DNA from: an uncultured Collinsella sp.
GTDB taxonomy: Bacteria; Actinomycetota; Coriobacteriia; Coriobacteriales; Coriobacteriaceae
NCBI GenBank assembly: GCA_902482035.1
Contig: CABSYW010000010.1
Coordinates: 1-64,000 of the forward strand
Reading direction: 5' to 3'
DNA: 64,000 nucleotides
In this document: one piece after another, positions 17,786 to 25,687 of the stretch
Layout of the letters: every line of letters begins with the position of its first letter
Position numbering within the stretch: the first letter of the stretch is position 1
Program-made: the position numbers and the translations under genes
The notes under the pieces: model-generated
Told to the model about the DNA's origin: nothing
The model's input: only the letters and a program-made list of their open reading frames with translations
Database searches by the model: none

Positions 17786-18856
17786 ATGTCTTTAAAGGTT
17801 GGAATCGTCGGTGCGGCTGGATATGCCGGCGCCGAGCTCATTCGCCTCGTACTCGGCCATCCCGAGTTTGAACTTGTCGCCATCACGTCCAACGCCGATG
17901 CCGGCCAGCCGTTGTCTGCGGTGTACCCGAGCTTCACCGGCGTAAGCGATCTTGTCTTCACGACGCATGACGCCCCCGAGCTCAAGAACTGCGATGCGGT
18001 CTTTTTGGCCGTGCCGCACACAGCTGCCATGGCGCAGGTGCCCGCCCTGCTTGCCGCGGGCGTTTCCTGCTTTGACCTTTCGGCCGATTATCGCCTGAGC
18101 GATCCGGCCGTGTTCGAGACATGGTATGCCGCCGAGCACACGAGCCCTGAGCTGCTCAAGACGCGTGCTTTTGGTCTGCCCGAGCTGTTCTGTCGGGACT
18201 TGGAGACCGCCGCATCCGATTATGCTGGCGGCAAGTCCGTGCTGGTTGCCTGCGCCGGTTGCTATCCCACCGCAACGAGCCTTGCCGCCGCGCCTGCCGT
18301 GCGCGCCGGCTGGGTTGCCCAGAGTGGCCCCGTGATCGTTGACGCTATCAGCGGCGTGACGGGTGCCGGTAAGTCCTGCAACGCCCGTACGCATTTTTGC
18401 AGCGCGGACGAAAACCTGGAGGCCTATGGCGTGGGCAAGCATCGTCACACGCCCGAAATCGAGCAGATCTTGGGCCTAACCGATCGCGTCGTCTTTACCC
18501 CGCACCTGGCACCGCTCAAGCGCGGTCTGCTCTCTACGGTGACGATGCCGCTTACGCCGCAGGCTATCGATACCTTGACCCTTGAGGACGTTGTCGACCA
18601 TTACAAGCAGTTCTACGCCGGTCGAACCTTCGTGCGAGTACTCGATGCCGGCCAGCAGCCCAAGACGGCTTCGGTCGTCGGCACCAACGCCGCCCAGATC
18701 GGCCTCGCGCTCAACAAGCGCGCGGGCGTTCTGGTGGCTACGGGCGCCATCGACAATCTGTGCAAGGGTGCAGCAGGCCAGGCGGTCCAGTGCGCCAACA
18801 TCGTCTTTGGTTTTGACGAGCGACGAGGCTTGCCCACAGTGGCGTGCCCGGTGTAG
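17786..18856 (+). CDS. argC: N-acetyl-gamma-glutamyl-phosphate reductase
   Basis: The 356-residue protein starts with the NADP-binding motif VGIVGAAGYAGAELIRLVLG. It contains the catalytic cysteine motif ACAGCYPTATSLA and GAGKSCNARTHFC, and ends with INNLCKGAAGQA-like IDNLCKGAAGQAVQCANI, diagnostic for ArgC. It reduces N-acetylglutamyl phosphate to the semialdehyde, the third step of arginine synthesis. A site AAGGAGTCTGAT precedes the ATG. It is the first gene of the arg cluster, although a terminator-like hairpin separates it from argJ. Confidence 0.97.
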   Translation: MSLKVGIVGAAGYAGAELIRLVLGHPEFELVAITSNADAGQPLSAVYPSFTGVSDLVFTTHDAPELKNCDAVFLAVPHTAAMAQVPALLAAGVSCFDLSADYRLSDPAVFETWYAAEHTSPELLKTRAFGLPELFCRDLETAASDYAGGKSVLVACAGCYPTATSLAAAPAVRAGWVAQSGPVIVDAISGVTGAGKSCNARTHFCSADENLEAYGVGKHRHTPEIEQILGLTDRVVFTPHLAPLKRGLLSTVTMPLTPQAIDTLTLEDVVDHYKQFYAGRTFVRVLDAGQQPKTASVVGTNAAQIGLALNKRAGVLVATGAIDNLCKGAAGQAVQCANIVFGFDERRGLPTVACPV

Positions 18857-18884
18857 CACATTCGATTGTTAACGATTTGGTAGT

Positions 18885-18967
18885 CGGGCATCGAGTGGGG
18901 CGCCACTCTTAGGCTGGCCTCATGATTGTGGCTGGTATGGCGCACCAACCGATGCCCGCTTTTTTAT
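18885..18967 (+). terminator. Terminator-like hairpin between argC and argJ
   Basis: CGGGCATCG...GGCGCC pairs with GGCGCACCAACCGATGCCCG across a loop of about 35 bases and is followed by CTTTTTTAT. It could end argC transcripts or only reduce read-through into argJBD. Confidence 0.7.
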
Positions 18968-18990
18968 TTGAATAAGGAGTCGTAGGGACG

Positions 18991-20259
18991 ATGAATACAG
19001 AGCAGTTCGATATCAAGATTCGTGCCGTAGAGGGCGGCGTAACGGCGGCGGCCGGCTTTAAGGCGGCGGGCATCCATGCCGGATTCCGCAAGAATCCCGA
19101 GCGCCTGGATTACGCGCTCGTCGTGCCCGATAAACCCTGTCCCGGGGCCGGCGTGTTTACGACTAACCGCTTTTGTGCGGCGCCCGTGCAGGTGAGCCGT
19201 GCCAACCTGGGCGGCGCCGACAAGGGCCACGGCATCATTGCCGGCGTTTCGGTCAACTCTGGCAATGCCAACGCCGCCACGGGTGAGACCGGTCTTGCCT
19301 GCGCGCGCGAGACCTGCAACATCGCATCGCAGGTCATCGGCTGCGAGCCCCAGCAGATTCTGGTCGCCTCCACGGGCGTAATTGGTCAGATTCTGCCGAT
19401 TGACACGTTTGAGACGGCGATTCCGGCAGCTTATGAGGCGCTCTCCGCTCATGGTGGCGCCGATGCCGCCCGCGCCATCATGACGACCGATACCCATTCC
19501 AAGGAGTATGCCGTTCGCTACCGCAGTGAGGCTGCTGGCCATGCAGGCAACGCTTATACGGTGGGCGGTATGTGCAAGGGCTCGGGCATGATCATGCCCA
19601 ACATGGCAACCATGATCGCGGTCATCACTACCGATGCCCCCGTCGAGCCGGCGGCGCTCCACGCCCTGTTGCTCTCCACCGTCAAGCAGACCTTTAATAA
19701 GGTAACGGTCGACTCCGATACTTCGACCAACGACACCTGCATCATGCTTGCCTCCGGCGCCGCTGCTGCGGATGCCGAACCCATTGTCGAGGGCTCTGAC
19801 GCCTTCGACGAGCTGGCCTTTGCCGTGCACGAGGTGTGCGAGAGCCTGGCGCGCAATATTGCCGCAGATGGCGAGGGCGCATCCAAGCTCGTGACGGTTA
19901 ACGTCACCGGTGCCGCGAACGACGAGGAGGCCGATATCGCCGCCCGTGCCGTCGCCAACTCGCCGCTCGTCAAGACCTGCATCGCCGGCCACGACTGCAA
20001 CTGGGGCCGCGTTGCCATGGCGCTCGGCAAGTGCGGCGTGCAGTTTAACCAGGAAGATGTGTCCATCGACATGATGGGTATGCCCGTCTGCCGCGACGGC
20101 CTGACCGTTCCCTTTGACGAGGACGAGGCGCTGCGTCGCTTTGAGGCGCCCGAGATTGTGATCTCGGCAGACCTGGGCGCGGGCGACGCGGCAACCACCG
20201 TGTGGACCTGTGACCTCACGCACGAGTACATCTCCATTAACGGTGATTACCGTTCCTAG
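18991..20259 (+). CDS. argJ: Bifunctional ornithine acetyltransferase / N-acetylglutamate synthase
   Basis: The 422-residue protein shows AAGFKAAGIHAGFRKNPE, VFTTNRFCAAPV, VNSGNANAATG and the self-cleavage site MIMPNMATMIAVITTDA. The Thr in MAT-M is the nucleophile that becomes the N-terminus of the beta chain. It transfers the acetyl group from N-acetylornithine to glutamate, recycling the acetyl donor, and in many bacteria also makes N-acetylglutamate from acetyl-CoA. AAGGAGTCGTAGGG precedes the ATG. The presence of argJ fits the cyclic arginine pathway, with no argE needed. Whether it is bifunctional cannot be read from the sequence. Confidence 0.96.
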   Translation: MNTEQFDIKIRAVEGGVTAAAGFKAAGIHAGFRKNPERLDYALVVPDKPCPGAGVFTTNRFCAAPVQVSRANLGGADKGHGIIAGVSVNSGNANAATGETGLACARETCNIASQVIGCEPQQILVASTGVIGQILPIDTFETAIPAAYEALSAHGGADAARAIMTTDTHSKEYAVRYRSEAAGHAGNAYTVGGMCKGSGMIMPNMATMIAVITTDAPVEPAALHALLLSTVKQTFNKVTVDSDTSTNDTCIMLASGAAAADAEPIVEGSDAFDELAFAVHEVCESLARNIAADGEGASKLVTVNVTGAANDEEADIAARAVANSPLVKTCIAGHDCNWGRVAMALGKCGVQFNQEDVSIDMMGMPVCRDGLTVPFDEDEALRRFEAPEIVISADLGAGDAATTVWTCDLTHEYISINGDYRS

Positions 20260-20340
20260 ACTCCCGATGTGTCGCGCGTCCCGTTGCAATCGCGGGCAAC
20301 GAGGTGCGGCGCGATAGCTACACGAAAGACGAGGCAGACT

Positions 20341-21321
20341 ATGAAGTTCGCACGCGATTGCCGCTCGAGCGAATCCAACGAAGTTACCGCGCAGCTGCTG
20401 TTCGAGGCACTGCCGTGGATTAAGAACCTGACCGGTAAGACGGTCGTTATCAAGTACGGCGGTGCCGCCATGGTCGACGAGCAACTGCGTCGTGACGTGA
20501 TGAGCGACATCGTCCTGCTCAAGATTATCGGCATGCGCCCTGTTATCGTGCACGGTGGCGGCAAGGCCATCAACGAGGCGCTCAGCCACTACGACATCCC
20601 CGTCGAGTTTAAGAACGGCCAGCGCGTGACTACGCCTGCCACCATGGACATCGTACGCGAGGTACTGGGTGGCAAGGTCAATCAGGAGCTGGTCGCGGCG
20701 CTCAACCACCACGGCAACCTGGCCGTGGGCGTGTCCGGCAGCGACGCCGGTACCCTTATCGCCGAGCCACTCGACCCAGAGCTCGGCCGCGTAGGCAAGG
20801 TCACGCACGTCAACACCGACTATATCGAGCGTTTGCTCGACAGCGAGTACATTCCCGTTGTCGCCACGGTCGCGGCGGGGGAGGACGGTGGCTTCTTCAA
20901 CATCAACGCCGATACCGCCGCCGGCGCCGTTGCGGCGGCGCTTCATGCGCACAAAGCGATCTTCTTGACCGACGTCGACGGCCTGTACAAGGACTTTAGC
21001 GACAAGGATTCGCTTATCTCCAACCTGACGCTCGATGAGGTCAATGAGATGCTCTATGGCGGCGAGGTCGACAAGGGCATGATCCCCAAGCTGCGCGCCG
21101 CCGTCGATGCGCTTACCGCTGGCGTTTTCCGGGCCCACATCATCAACGGCACGACGCCGCACTCGCTGCTGCTGGAGCTGCTGACCGATGCTGGCGTCGG
21201 TACCGTGATCCACTCCACCGAGACGGCCTACGAGTTCGATACGCATCCGCACCCGCTTTCGACGTTTGCGGCGCGCCTGGCCGAGAACCTCGACGAGGTC
21301 GAGAAGCTCCAGACGGTCTAG
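20341..21321 (+). CDS. argB: Acetylglutamate kinase
   Basis: Start taken at 20341 (MKFARDCRSS) because an upstream in-frame ATG at 20269 lacks conserved sequence and a binding site. The 326-residue protein has KTVVIKYGGAAMVDEQLRRD, the substrate loop VHGGGKAINEAL, FFNINADTAAGAVAAALHA and GGVDKGMIPKL-like GEVDKGMIPKLRAAVDALTA. It phosphorylates N-acetylglutamate, the committed step, and is often feedback-inhibited by arginine. The N-terminus (SNEVTAQLLFEALPWIKNL) resembles the helix that mediates hexamer formation and arginine inhibition in sensitive enzymes; this is an inference. Confidence 0.96.
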   Translation: MKFARDCRSSESNEVTAQLLFEALPWIKNLTGKTVVIKYGGAAMVDEQLRRDVMSDIVLLKIIGMRPVIVHGGGKAINEALSHYDIPVEFKNGQRVTTPATMDIVREVLGGKVNQELVAALNHHGNLAVGVSGSDAGTLIAEPLDPELGRVGKVTHVNTDYIERLLDSEYIPVVATVAAGEDGGFFNINADTAAGAVAAALHAHKAIFLTDVDGLYKDFSDKDSLISNLTLDEVNEMLYGGEVDKGMIPKLRAAVDALTAGVFRAHIINGTTPHSLLLELLTDAGVGTVIHSTETAYEFDTHPHPLSTFAARLAENLDEVEKLQTV

Positions 21322-21390
21322 CTGACCCGCGGTCGTCGCGTCCCTGCACCCATAGCCCTGCGCCGTACGGCGCCCAACGAAAGGCATCTC

Positions 21391-22674
21391 ATGTCACTTG
21401 CAACTCAACAATCGCTCGAATCCCATTACGTTATGCATACCTTTGGTCGCTCTCCGGTAGAGTTTGTCGAAGGCCACGGCATGAAGCTCACCGGCGATGA
21501 CGGCCGTGAGTATCTTGATTTTCTTGCCGGTATCGGTGTGTGCAGCCTTGGCCACGGCAGCCCTGCAGTGCTCTCGGCGCTCGAGGCGCAGACCAAAAAG
21601 CTCATGCATGTCTCCAATTACTTCTACATCGAGCAGCGCGGACAGGTCGCGGCGCTGCTGTCCAAGCTTGCCAACGACGACGTAGATGGTGCGTGCGTGC
21701 TGGCCGATGCCATTGCCGCCGGCGATGAGACCACGGCCGCTGCGCTCGGTGCCCCGGCTGCGGACGAGCAGGTGTGGGAGACGTTCTTTGCCAATTCTGG
21801 TGCCGAAGCCAACGAGGGCTCGATGAAGCTCGCGCGTCTGTACGCCAAGCGTGCTGGTAACGGCGGCAACACCATCGTATGCATGCGCGGCGGTTTTCAC
21901 GGTCGTACGCTCGAGACCATTGCCGCCACCATGCAGGATTGGCTGCAGGATAGCTTCCGCCCGCTGCCGGGTGGCTTTGTGGCCTGCACGCCCAACGATG
22001 TCGACGAACTGCGTTCGATCTTTAAGCAGCTGGGAAGCGAAGTCTGCGCCGTCATGCTCGAGCCGATCCAGGGCGAGAGCGGTGTACACCCCATGACCGA
22101 GGAGTTTATGGCGGCGGCGCGCGACTTGGCGCACGAGGTGGGCGCCGTGTTTATCGCCGACGAGGTCCAGTGTGGCATCTTCCGCTCCGGCAAGCCGTTT
22201 GCATTCCAGACCTATGGCGTGGAGCCCGACATTATGAGCCTTGCCAAGGGCATCGCCGACGGCGTTCCCATGGGCGCCGTGGTGGCAAAGAAGGAGATCG
22301 CCGACGTGTTTAAGCCCGGCGATCACGGTTCGACCTTTGGCGGTAGCTGCTTGGCCGTCGCGGCGTGCGCCGCGACGCTCTCCGCGCTCGTGCGCGGCGA
22401 TTATGCCGAGCATGCTGCCAAGGTGGGTGCTTATATGGAGCAGGCGCTGGCTAAGCTTCCGCATGTGGTAGAGGTGCGTGGCCGTGGCCTGATGCTCGGC
22501 TGCGATCTGGATGACGCTGCGGGCGATGCGCATGATATTGTTGCCCGCGCGCTGGCCGCCGGCGCCGTGATTAACGCTACTGGTGCCCACACGCTGCGTT
22601 TCCTGCCGCCGCTTGTCTGCGAGGAAGCCGACGTGGACAGCCTGATCGAGATTTTGTCGGACGTTTTGGCCTAA
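21391..22674 (+). CDS. argD: Acetylornithine aminotransferase
   Basis: The 427-residue class III PLP aminotransferase has FLAGIGVCSLGHGSPAV, FFANSGAEANEGSMKLAR, FHGRTLETIAATMQ, EPIQGESGVHPMTEE, VFIADEVQCGIFRSG, and the PLP-binding lysine in SLAKGIADGVPMGA. It converts N-acetylglutamate semialdehyde to N-acetylornithine. An insertion of about 35 residues after LSKLANDDVDGACVLADAIA, relative to the standard enzyme, is notable and looks like a surface loop. It is the last gene of argJ-argB-argD and is followed by a terminator. Confidence 0.95.
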   Translation: MSLATQQSLESHYVMHTFGRSPVEFVEGHGMKLTGDDGREYLDFLAGIGVCSLGHGSPAVLSALEAQTKKLMHVSNYFYIEQRGQVAALLSKLANDDVDGACVLADAIAAGDETTAAALGAPAADEQVWETFFANSGAEANEGSMKLARLYAKRAGNGGNTIVCMRGGFHGRTLETIAATMQDWLQDSFRPLPGGFVACTPNDVDELRSIFKQLGSEVCAVMLEPIQGESGVHPMTEEFMAAARDLAHEVGAVFIADEVQCGIFRSGKPFAFQTYGVEPDIMSLAKGIADGVPMGAVVAKKEIADVFKPGDHGSTFGGSCLAVAACAATLSALVRGDYAEHAAKVGAYMEQALAKLPHVVEVRGRGLMLGCDLDDAAGDAHDIVARALAAGAVINATGAHTLRFLPPLVCEEADVDSLIEILSDVLA

Positions 22675-22700
22675 CACAACGCAATAGCTCAATTTGGACT

Positions 22701-22762
22701 GGGTTCCGGACTGCGGACGTGCCCTATGCGGCACGATTCAGCGGTCTGGACCCCGTTTTGTC
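22701..22762 (+). terminator. Terminator after argD
   Basis: GGGTTCCGGACTGC pairs with GCGGTCTGGACCCC, with an inner CGTGCC / GGCACG hairpin, followed by GTTTTG. Confidence 0.65.
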
Positions 22763-22809
22763 TTAGATTTGCTAAGGCGGGGGAGACCTGCTGGTCAAAA
22801 AACATCAAA

Positions 22810-22991
22810 TATGAGTACTGTTACCGATTTGGTAGCAGCAATTTTGGACTAATAAGGCTAGATAGCAAGACGAAATGGCGATGAATACACGATTTTAATC
22901 CAACTGTTAGTCCTTATAATGGACACATGTTGCGTAACGTAAGTAAATGCTATCTTTTTATATGTTGTAAGCAAAGTAGCAGTACTCATTT
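22810..22991. repeat. AT-rich inverted-repeat element, MITE-like (about 180 bp)
   Basis: ATGAGTACTGTTAC (22811 onward) and its near reverse complement GTAGCAGTACTCAT (ending near 22990) bound an AT-rich stretch with no convincing reading frame. Its base composition differs sharply from the GC-rich surroundings. No target-site duplication is obvious. Ends are approximate to 2-3 bases. Confidence 0.5.
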
Positions 22992-23044
22992 TTGCCATTT
23001 TTTGACCACGGCCTTTGTGGCAGACTCGCTGATGGGTTCGCATC

Positions 23045-23286
23045 CCATGAAAAGGGCCCGAAAAAGGAAAGGCCTCCATCGCTGGAGGCCTAACAATTCT
23101 GTGGCGGGCGATGAGGGATGTCGCGTGCGGCTGGCGCCGCCCGCTTTCGCTTCGTCGCTTCGCTCCTCGCGTGCTGCGCTGGAAAACGCTTCGCGTTTCC
23201 TCAGCTCCGCACCCTTGCGGGTTCGAATCCCTCTGCACTGGGCACGAAAACGAAAGGCCCCCATTTCTGGGAGCCTATCAATTCAG
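23045..23286. repeat. Partial duplication of the tRNA-Val 3' region with GC-rich filler
   Basis: The unit AAAGGCCTCCATCGCTGGAGG ... TGGCGGGCGATGAGGGAT near 23060-23120 is repeated as AAAGGCCCCCATTTCTGGGAG ... TGGTGGGCGATGAGGGAT near 23250-23305. The second copy is the true tRNA-Val end. Between them is a GC-rich block containing GGGTTCGAATCCCTCTGCAC, like the T-arm of another tRNA. It looks like a decayed tRNA copy or an insertion scar. No protein gene is credible here. Confidence 0.55.
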
Positions 23287-23362
23287 TGGTGGGCGATGAG
23301 GGATTCGAACCCCCAGCCTTGTGCGTGTAAAGCACCTGCGCTAACCGTTGCGCCAATCGCCC
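23287..23362 (-). tRNA. tRNA-Val (anticodon TAC)
   Basis: Read on the minus strand the cloverleaf is complete: acceptor GGGCGAT/ATCGCCC, D-stem GCGC/GCGC, anticodon loop TTTACAC in stem GTGC/GCAC, T-arm GGGGGTTCGAATCCCTC, and an encoded CCA end. The 27-43 pair is a G-A mismatch. It lies upstream of no obvious gene and is convergent with argD. Confidence 0.93.
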
Positions 23363-23419
23363 GCAAGGATTGAGTATAGCGGAAACCCCGTGCTGTTCAC
23401 CGCTAATTCATAACGAAAC

Positions 23420-25288
23420 TTACGCGGCGACTTCGGCGCCCTTGTCCTCGTCGATAAAGAAGCGCTTGTACCAGATGAGGAACGTCAGCGCGGTATAGAT
23501 CTTGCGTTGGTTGAGCGCGCGGCCCTCAAAGTGATCGTCGAGCAGTTTCATGAGCACATTGGTGTCAAAGAAATCAGCAGCCCACGGTGCGGTGAAGTAT
23601 TCCTTTACGTAGTCGTAGTACTTTTGCTCGCGCAGCCAGAACTTGACCGGTACGGGGAAGCCCACCTTCTTGCGCGTTGCCCACTCGTCGGGCAGCGTGC
23701 GGTTGGCGGCGTGACGCAGGACGAGCTTGCAGCCTTCTTCGTTAACACGGTAGTTGGCGGGAATGTGCTCGGCAAACTCCATGACCTTCTTGTCCAGGAA
23801 CGGGACGCGAAGCTCCAGAGAATGCGCCATGCACATCTTATCGGCCTTGAGCAGGATGTCGCCCGGCAGCCACATGTTCATATCCAGATACTGTTTCTTG
23901 GAAAGCTCGCAGCAGTTGGGAACCTGCTTGTAGTACTCGGCGCACATTTCGGCGGCGTTCTTGCCGGTGTCATAAGCAGGCTTGAGCACCTCGTCGACCT
24001 CGGACGGGTCGAACACCTTTGCCTGACCCACATACCAGCGCTCGGGAACCTCGGCGCATTTCGTCAGGAAGTTGTGGCCCTTAAAGTAGGGGAGATGCTG
24101 AACGAGTGAGCCCAGGGCGCGACGTACGCCGAGCGGCACGTGCTTCTTAAAGGAGCGCATCTCGGGGGTGTCCTCGTACCACTCATAGCCGGCAAACAGC
24201 TCGTCGGCACCCTCGCCCGAAAGGACGACGGTGACCTCCTCGGAAGCCATCTGCGCCAGATAGTACAGCGGCACGCTGGACAGGTTCGATTGCGGCTCGT
24301 CCATGTGGTACTGGATATCGGGCAGTGCATCGAAGAACTCGTCGGCGGTAATCATTTTGCGAACGTTCTTGATGCCCAGCTTGTCGGAAAGCTCGGCAGC
24401 ATAGTTGGTCTCGTTGAAGTTCTTGTAATCGAAGCCGACAGAATACGTGGTGTCGGGCATGAGACAGGCGGCAATGTAGCTGGAGTCCACGCCGCCAGAA
24501 AGGAACGAGCCCACCTTAACATCGGCGATTCGGTGCGCAGCGACGCTTTCGTGCACGACCTTGTCGCACTCGTCAACGTACTCCTCGAAGGTCTTGGAGT
24601 TGTCGTCGGTGAAGTCACAGCTCCAGTAACGCTTGATGTTCATGGTGTTGGTCGTCAGGTCATACGTAAAGCAATGCGCCGGGGCAAGCTTGAACACGCC
24701 CTTAAAGAAGGTCTCCTCCGTGGCGGGGAATTGCAGCGTCAGGTAGGGGCGCAGCGCGTCGTGGTTGACGGCCTTCTCGAACTTGGGATGGTCCAGGAAG
24801 CTCTTGATCTCGGAGCCAAACAGCAGCGAGCCATCGGATGCCTGGTAGTAATAGAACGGCTTGATACCAAAGATGTCACGAGCGCCAAAGAGCTTGTTCT
24901 TGTTCTGGTCGTGAATCACGAACGCGTACATGCCGCGCAGGCGGTTGACCAGGTCCTCGCCCCACTCCTCGTAGCCGTGTACCAGGACCTCGGTATCGGC
25001 GTTGCAGTGGAAGGCGTAGCCGGCTGCCTCCAGCTCGGCGCGAAGCTCCTGGAAGTTGTAGATCTCTCCGTTGAAGACAATCGTGACCTTGCCGTCGTCG
25101 CTCGACATGGGCTGAGCTCCAGCTTCGGAAAGATCAAGAATCGAAAGACGACGGAAGCCAAGGGCAACGTTGTCGACGATATGCTGGCCGCCCATATCGG
25201 GACCACGGTGGATGATGCGATTCATCATGGCCGTGAGAACCAGCTCACTCTGTTCATCTGTACCGGTAAAACCGACAAAACCGCACAT
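23420..25288 (-). CDS. asnB: Asparagine synthase, glutamine-hydrolysing (AsnB)
   Basis: I set the start at 25288 so the protein begins MCGFVGFTG. Cys2 is the nucleophile of the class II glutaminase domain and must follow the removed Met; AGAAAGGATCTTGC precedes it. The 622-residue protein has IIHRGPDMGG, RRLSILDLSEAG, VFNGEIYNFQELR, then the synthetase domain with the PP-loop GSFLSGGVDSSYIAA and LSGEGADELFAGYEWY. It makes asparagine from aspartate, ATP and glutamine. It stands alone in this region. The leader holds an attenuator-like hairpin (see 25413-25458). Confidence 0.96.
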   Translation of the reverse strand: MCGFVGFTGTDEQSELVLTAMMNRIIHRGPDMGGQHIVDNVALGFRRLSILDLSEAGAQPMSSDDGKVTIVFNGEIYNFQELRAELEAAGYAFHCNADTEVLVHGYEEWGEDLVNRLRGMYAFVIHDQNKNKLFGARDIFGIKPFYYYQASDGSLLFGSEIKSFLDHPKFEKAVNHDALRPYLTLQFPATEETFFKGVFKLAPAHCFTYDLTTNTMNIKRYWSCDFTDDNSKTFEEYVDECDKVVHESVAAHRIADVKVGSFLSGGVDSSYIAACLMPDTTYSVGFDYKNFNETNYAAELSDKLGIKNVRKMITADEFFDALPDIQYHMDEPQSNLSSVPLYYLAQMASEEVTVVLSGEGADELFAGYEWYEDTPEMRSFKKHVPLGVRRALGSLVQHLPYFKGHNFLTKCAEVPERWYVGQAKVFDPSEVDEVLKPAYDTGKNAAEMCAEYYKQVPNCCELSKKQYLDMNMWLPGDILLKADKMCMAHSLELRVPFLDKKVMEFAEHIPANYRVNEEGCKLVLRHAANRTLPDEWATRKKVGFPVPVKFWLREQKYYDYVKEYFTAPWAADFFDTNVLMKLLDDHFEGRALNQRKIYTALTFLIWYKRFFIDEDKGAEVAA

Positions 25289-25412
25289 GCAAGATCCTTT
25301 CTGCTGACGGCTCAGGTGTACTGCCGCAAGGATCGCGGCAGCTGATGTCAAATAATCTTTACTATCATGCCAATCTTTTGTTTCGTGATAAGGCATAAGC
25401 GCCGAGCGAACC

Positions 25413-25458
25413 GAAAAAACCACGGCCCGATCTTCAGACGAAGCGGCGGGTCGTGGTT
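25413..25458 (-). promoter_or_regulatory. Intrinsic terminator in the asnB leader (candidate attenuator)
   Basis: On the minus strand AACCACGACCCG pairs with CGGGCCGTGGTT and is followed by TTTTCGG. It is about 125 bases upstream of asnB and in the same direction; the only gene further upstream is divergent murE. A terminator in this place would stop asnB transcripts unless relieved. Confidence 0.6.
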
Positions 25459-25526
25459 GTGAACGCTATGTTAAAGAACAGCATCCAGATTTCCCTGTTT
25501 TTACGCGGGGTGGACACTGTTGCCAT
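25434..25526 (-). CDS. Possible 30-residue leader peptide upstream of asnB
   Basis: An ATG at 25526 opens a frame that ends at 25434, with the middle reading REIWMLFFNIAFTTTTRRF. Its last codons form the 5' arm of the terminator hairpin, the geometry of amino-acid leader peptides. No ribosome binding site is visible, and it contains only two Asn codons, neither placed in a run, so a classical Asn attenuator is not well supported. Reported as a low-confidence candidate. Confidence 0.2.
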   Translation of the reverse strand: MATVSTPRKNREIWMLFFNIAFTTTTRRFV

Positions 25527-25687
25527 TTATTGACCCACAGCACAGTCCATGCAATTTTTTAGAAGGCTGCAGTGCGCGCAAGGCCAGGTGGCATATTAGG
25601 ATGGTTGATAATACAGAATGTTTCATCGTTTCTGCCGCGGGACGTCTTTTGCCCTTTAAGGCTGAATTTAGCGAGAGAGGTCTTTGT

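Noticed and set aside
18964..21387. Minus-strand frame of 807 codons opposite argJ-argB
   Set aside because: The + strand carries complete argJ and argB with catalytic motifs; the opposite frame has no recognisable domain.
22927..23373. Open frame over the tRNA-Val region
   Set aside because: It overlaps the tRNA and decayed repeats, has no ribosome binding site and no protein-like pattern.
25289..25560. T-box riboswitch for asnB
   Set aside because: The T-box sequence AGGGTGGNACCGCG is absent on the relevant strand; GGGTGGACAC nearby is on the other strand.
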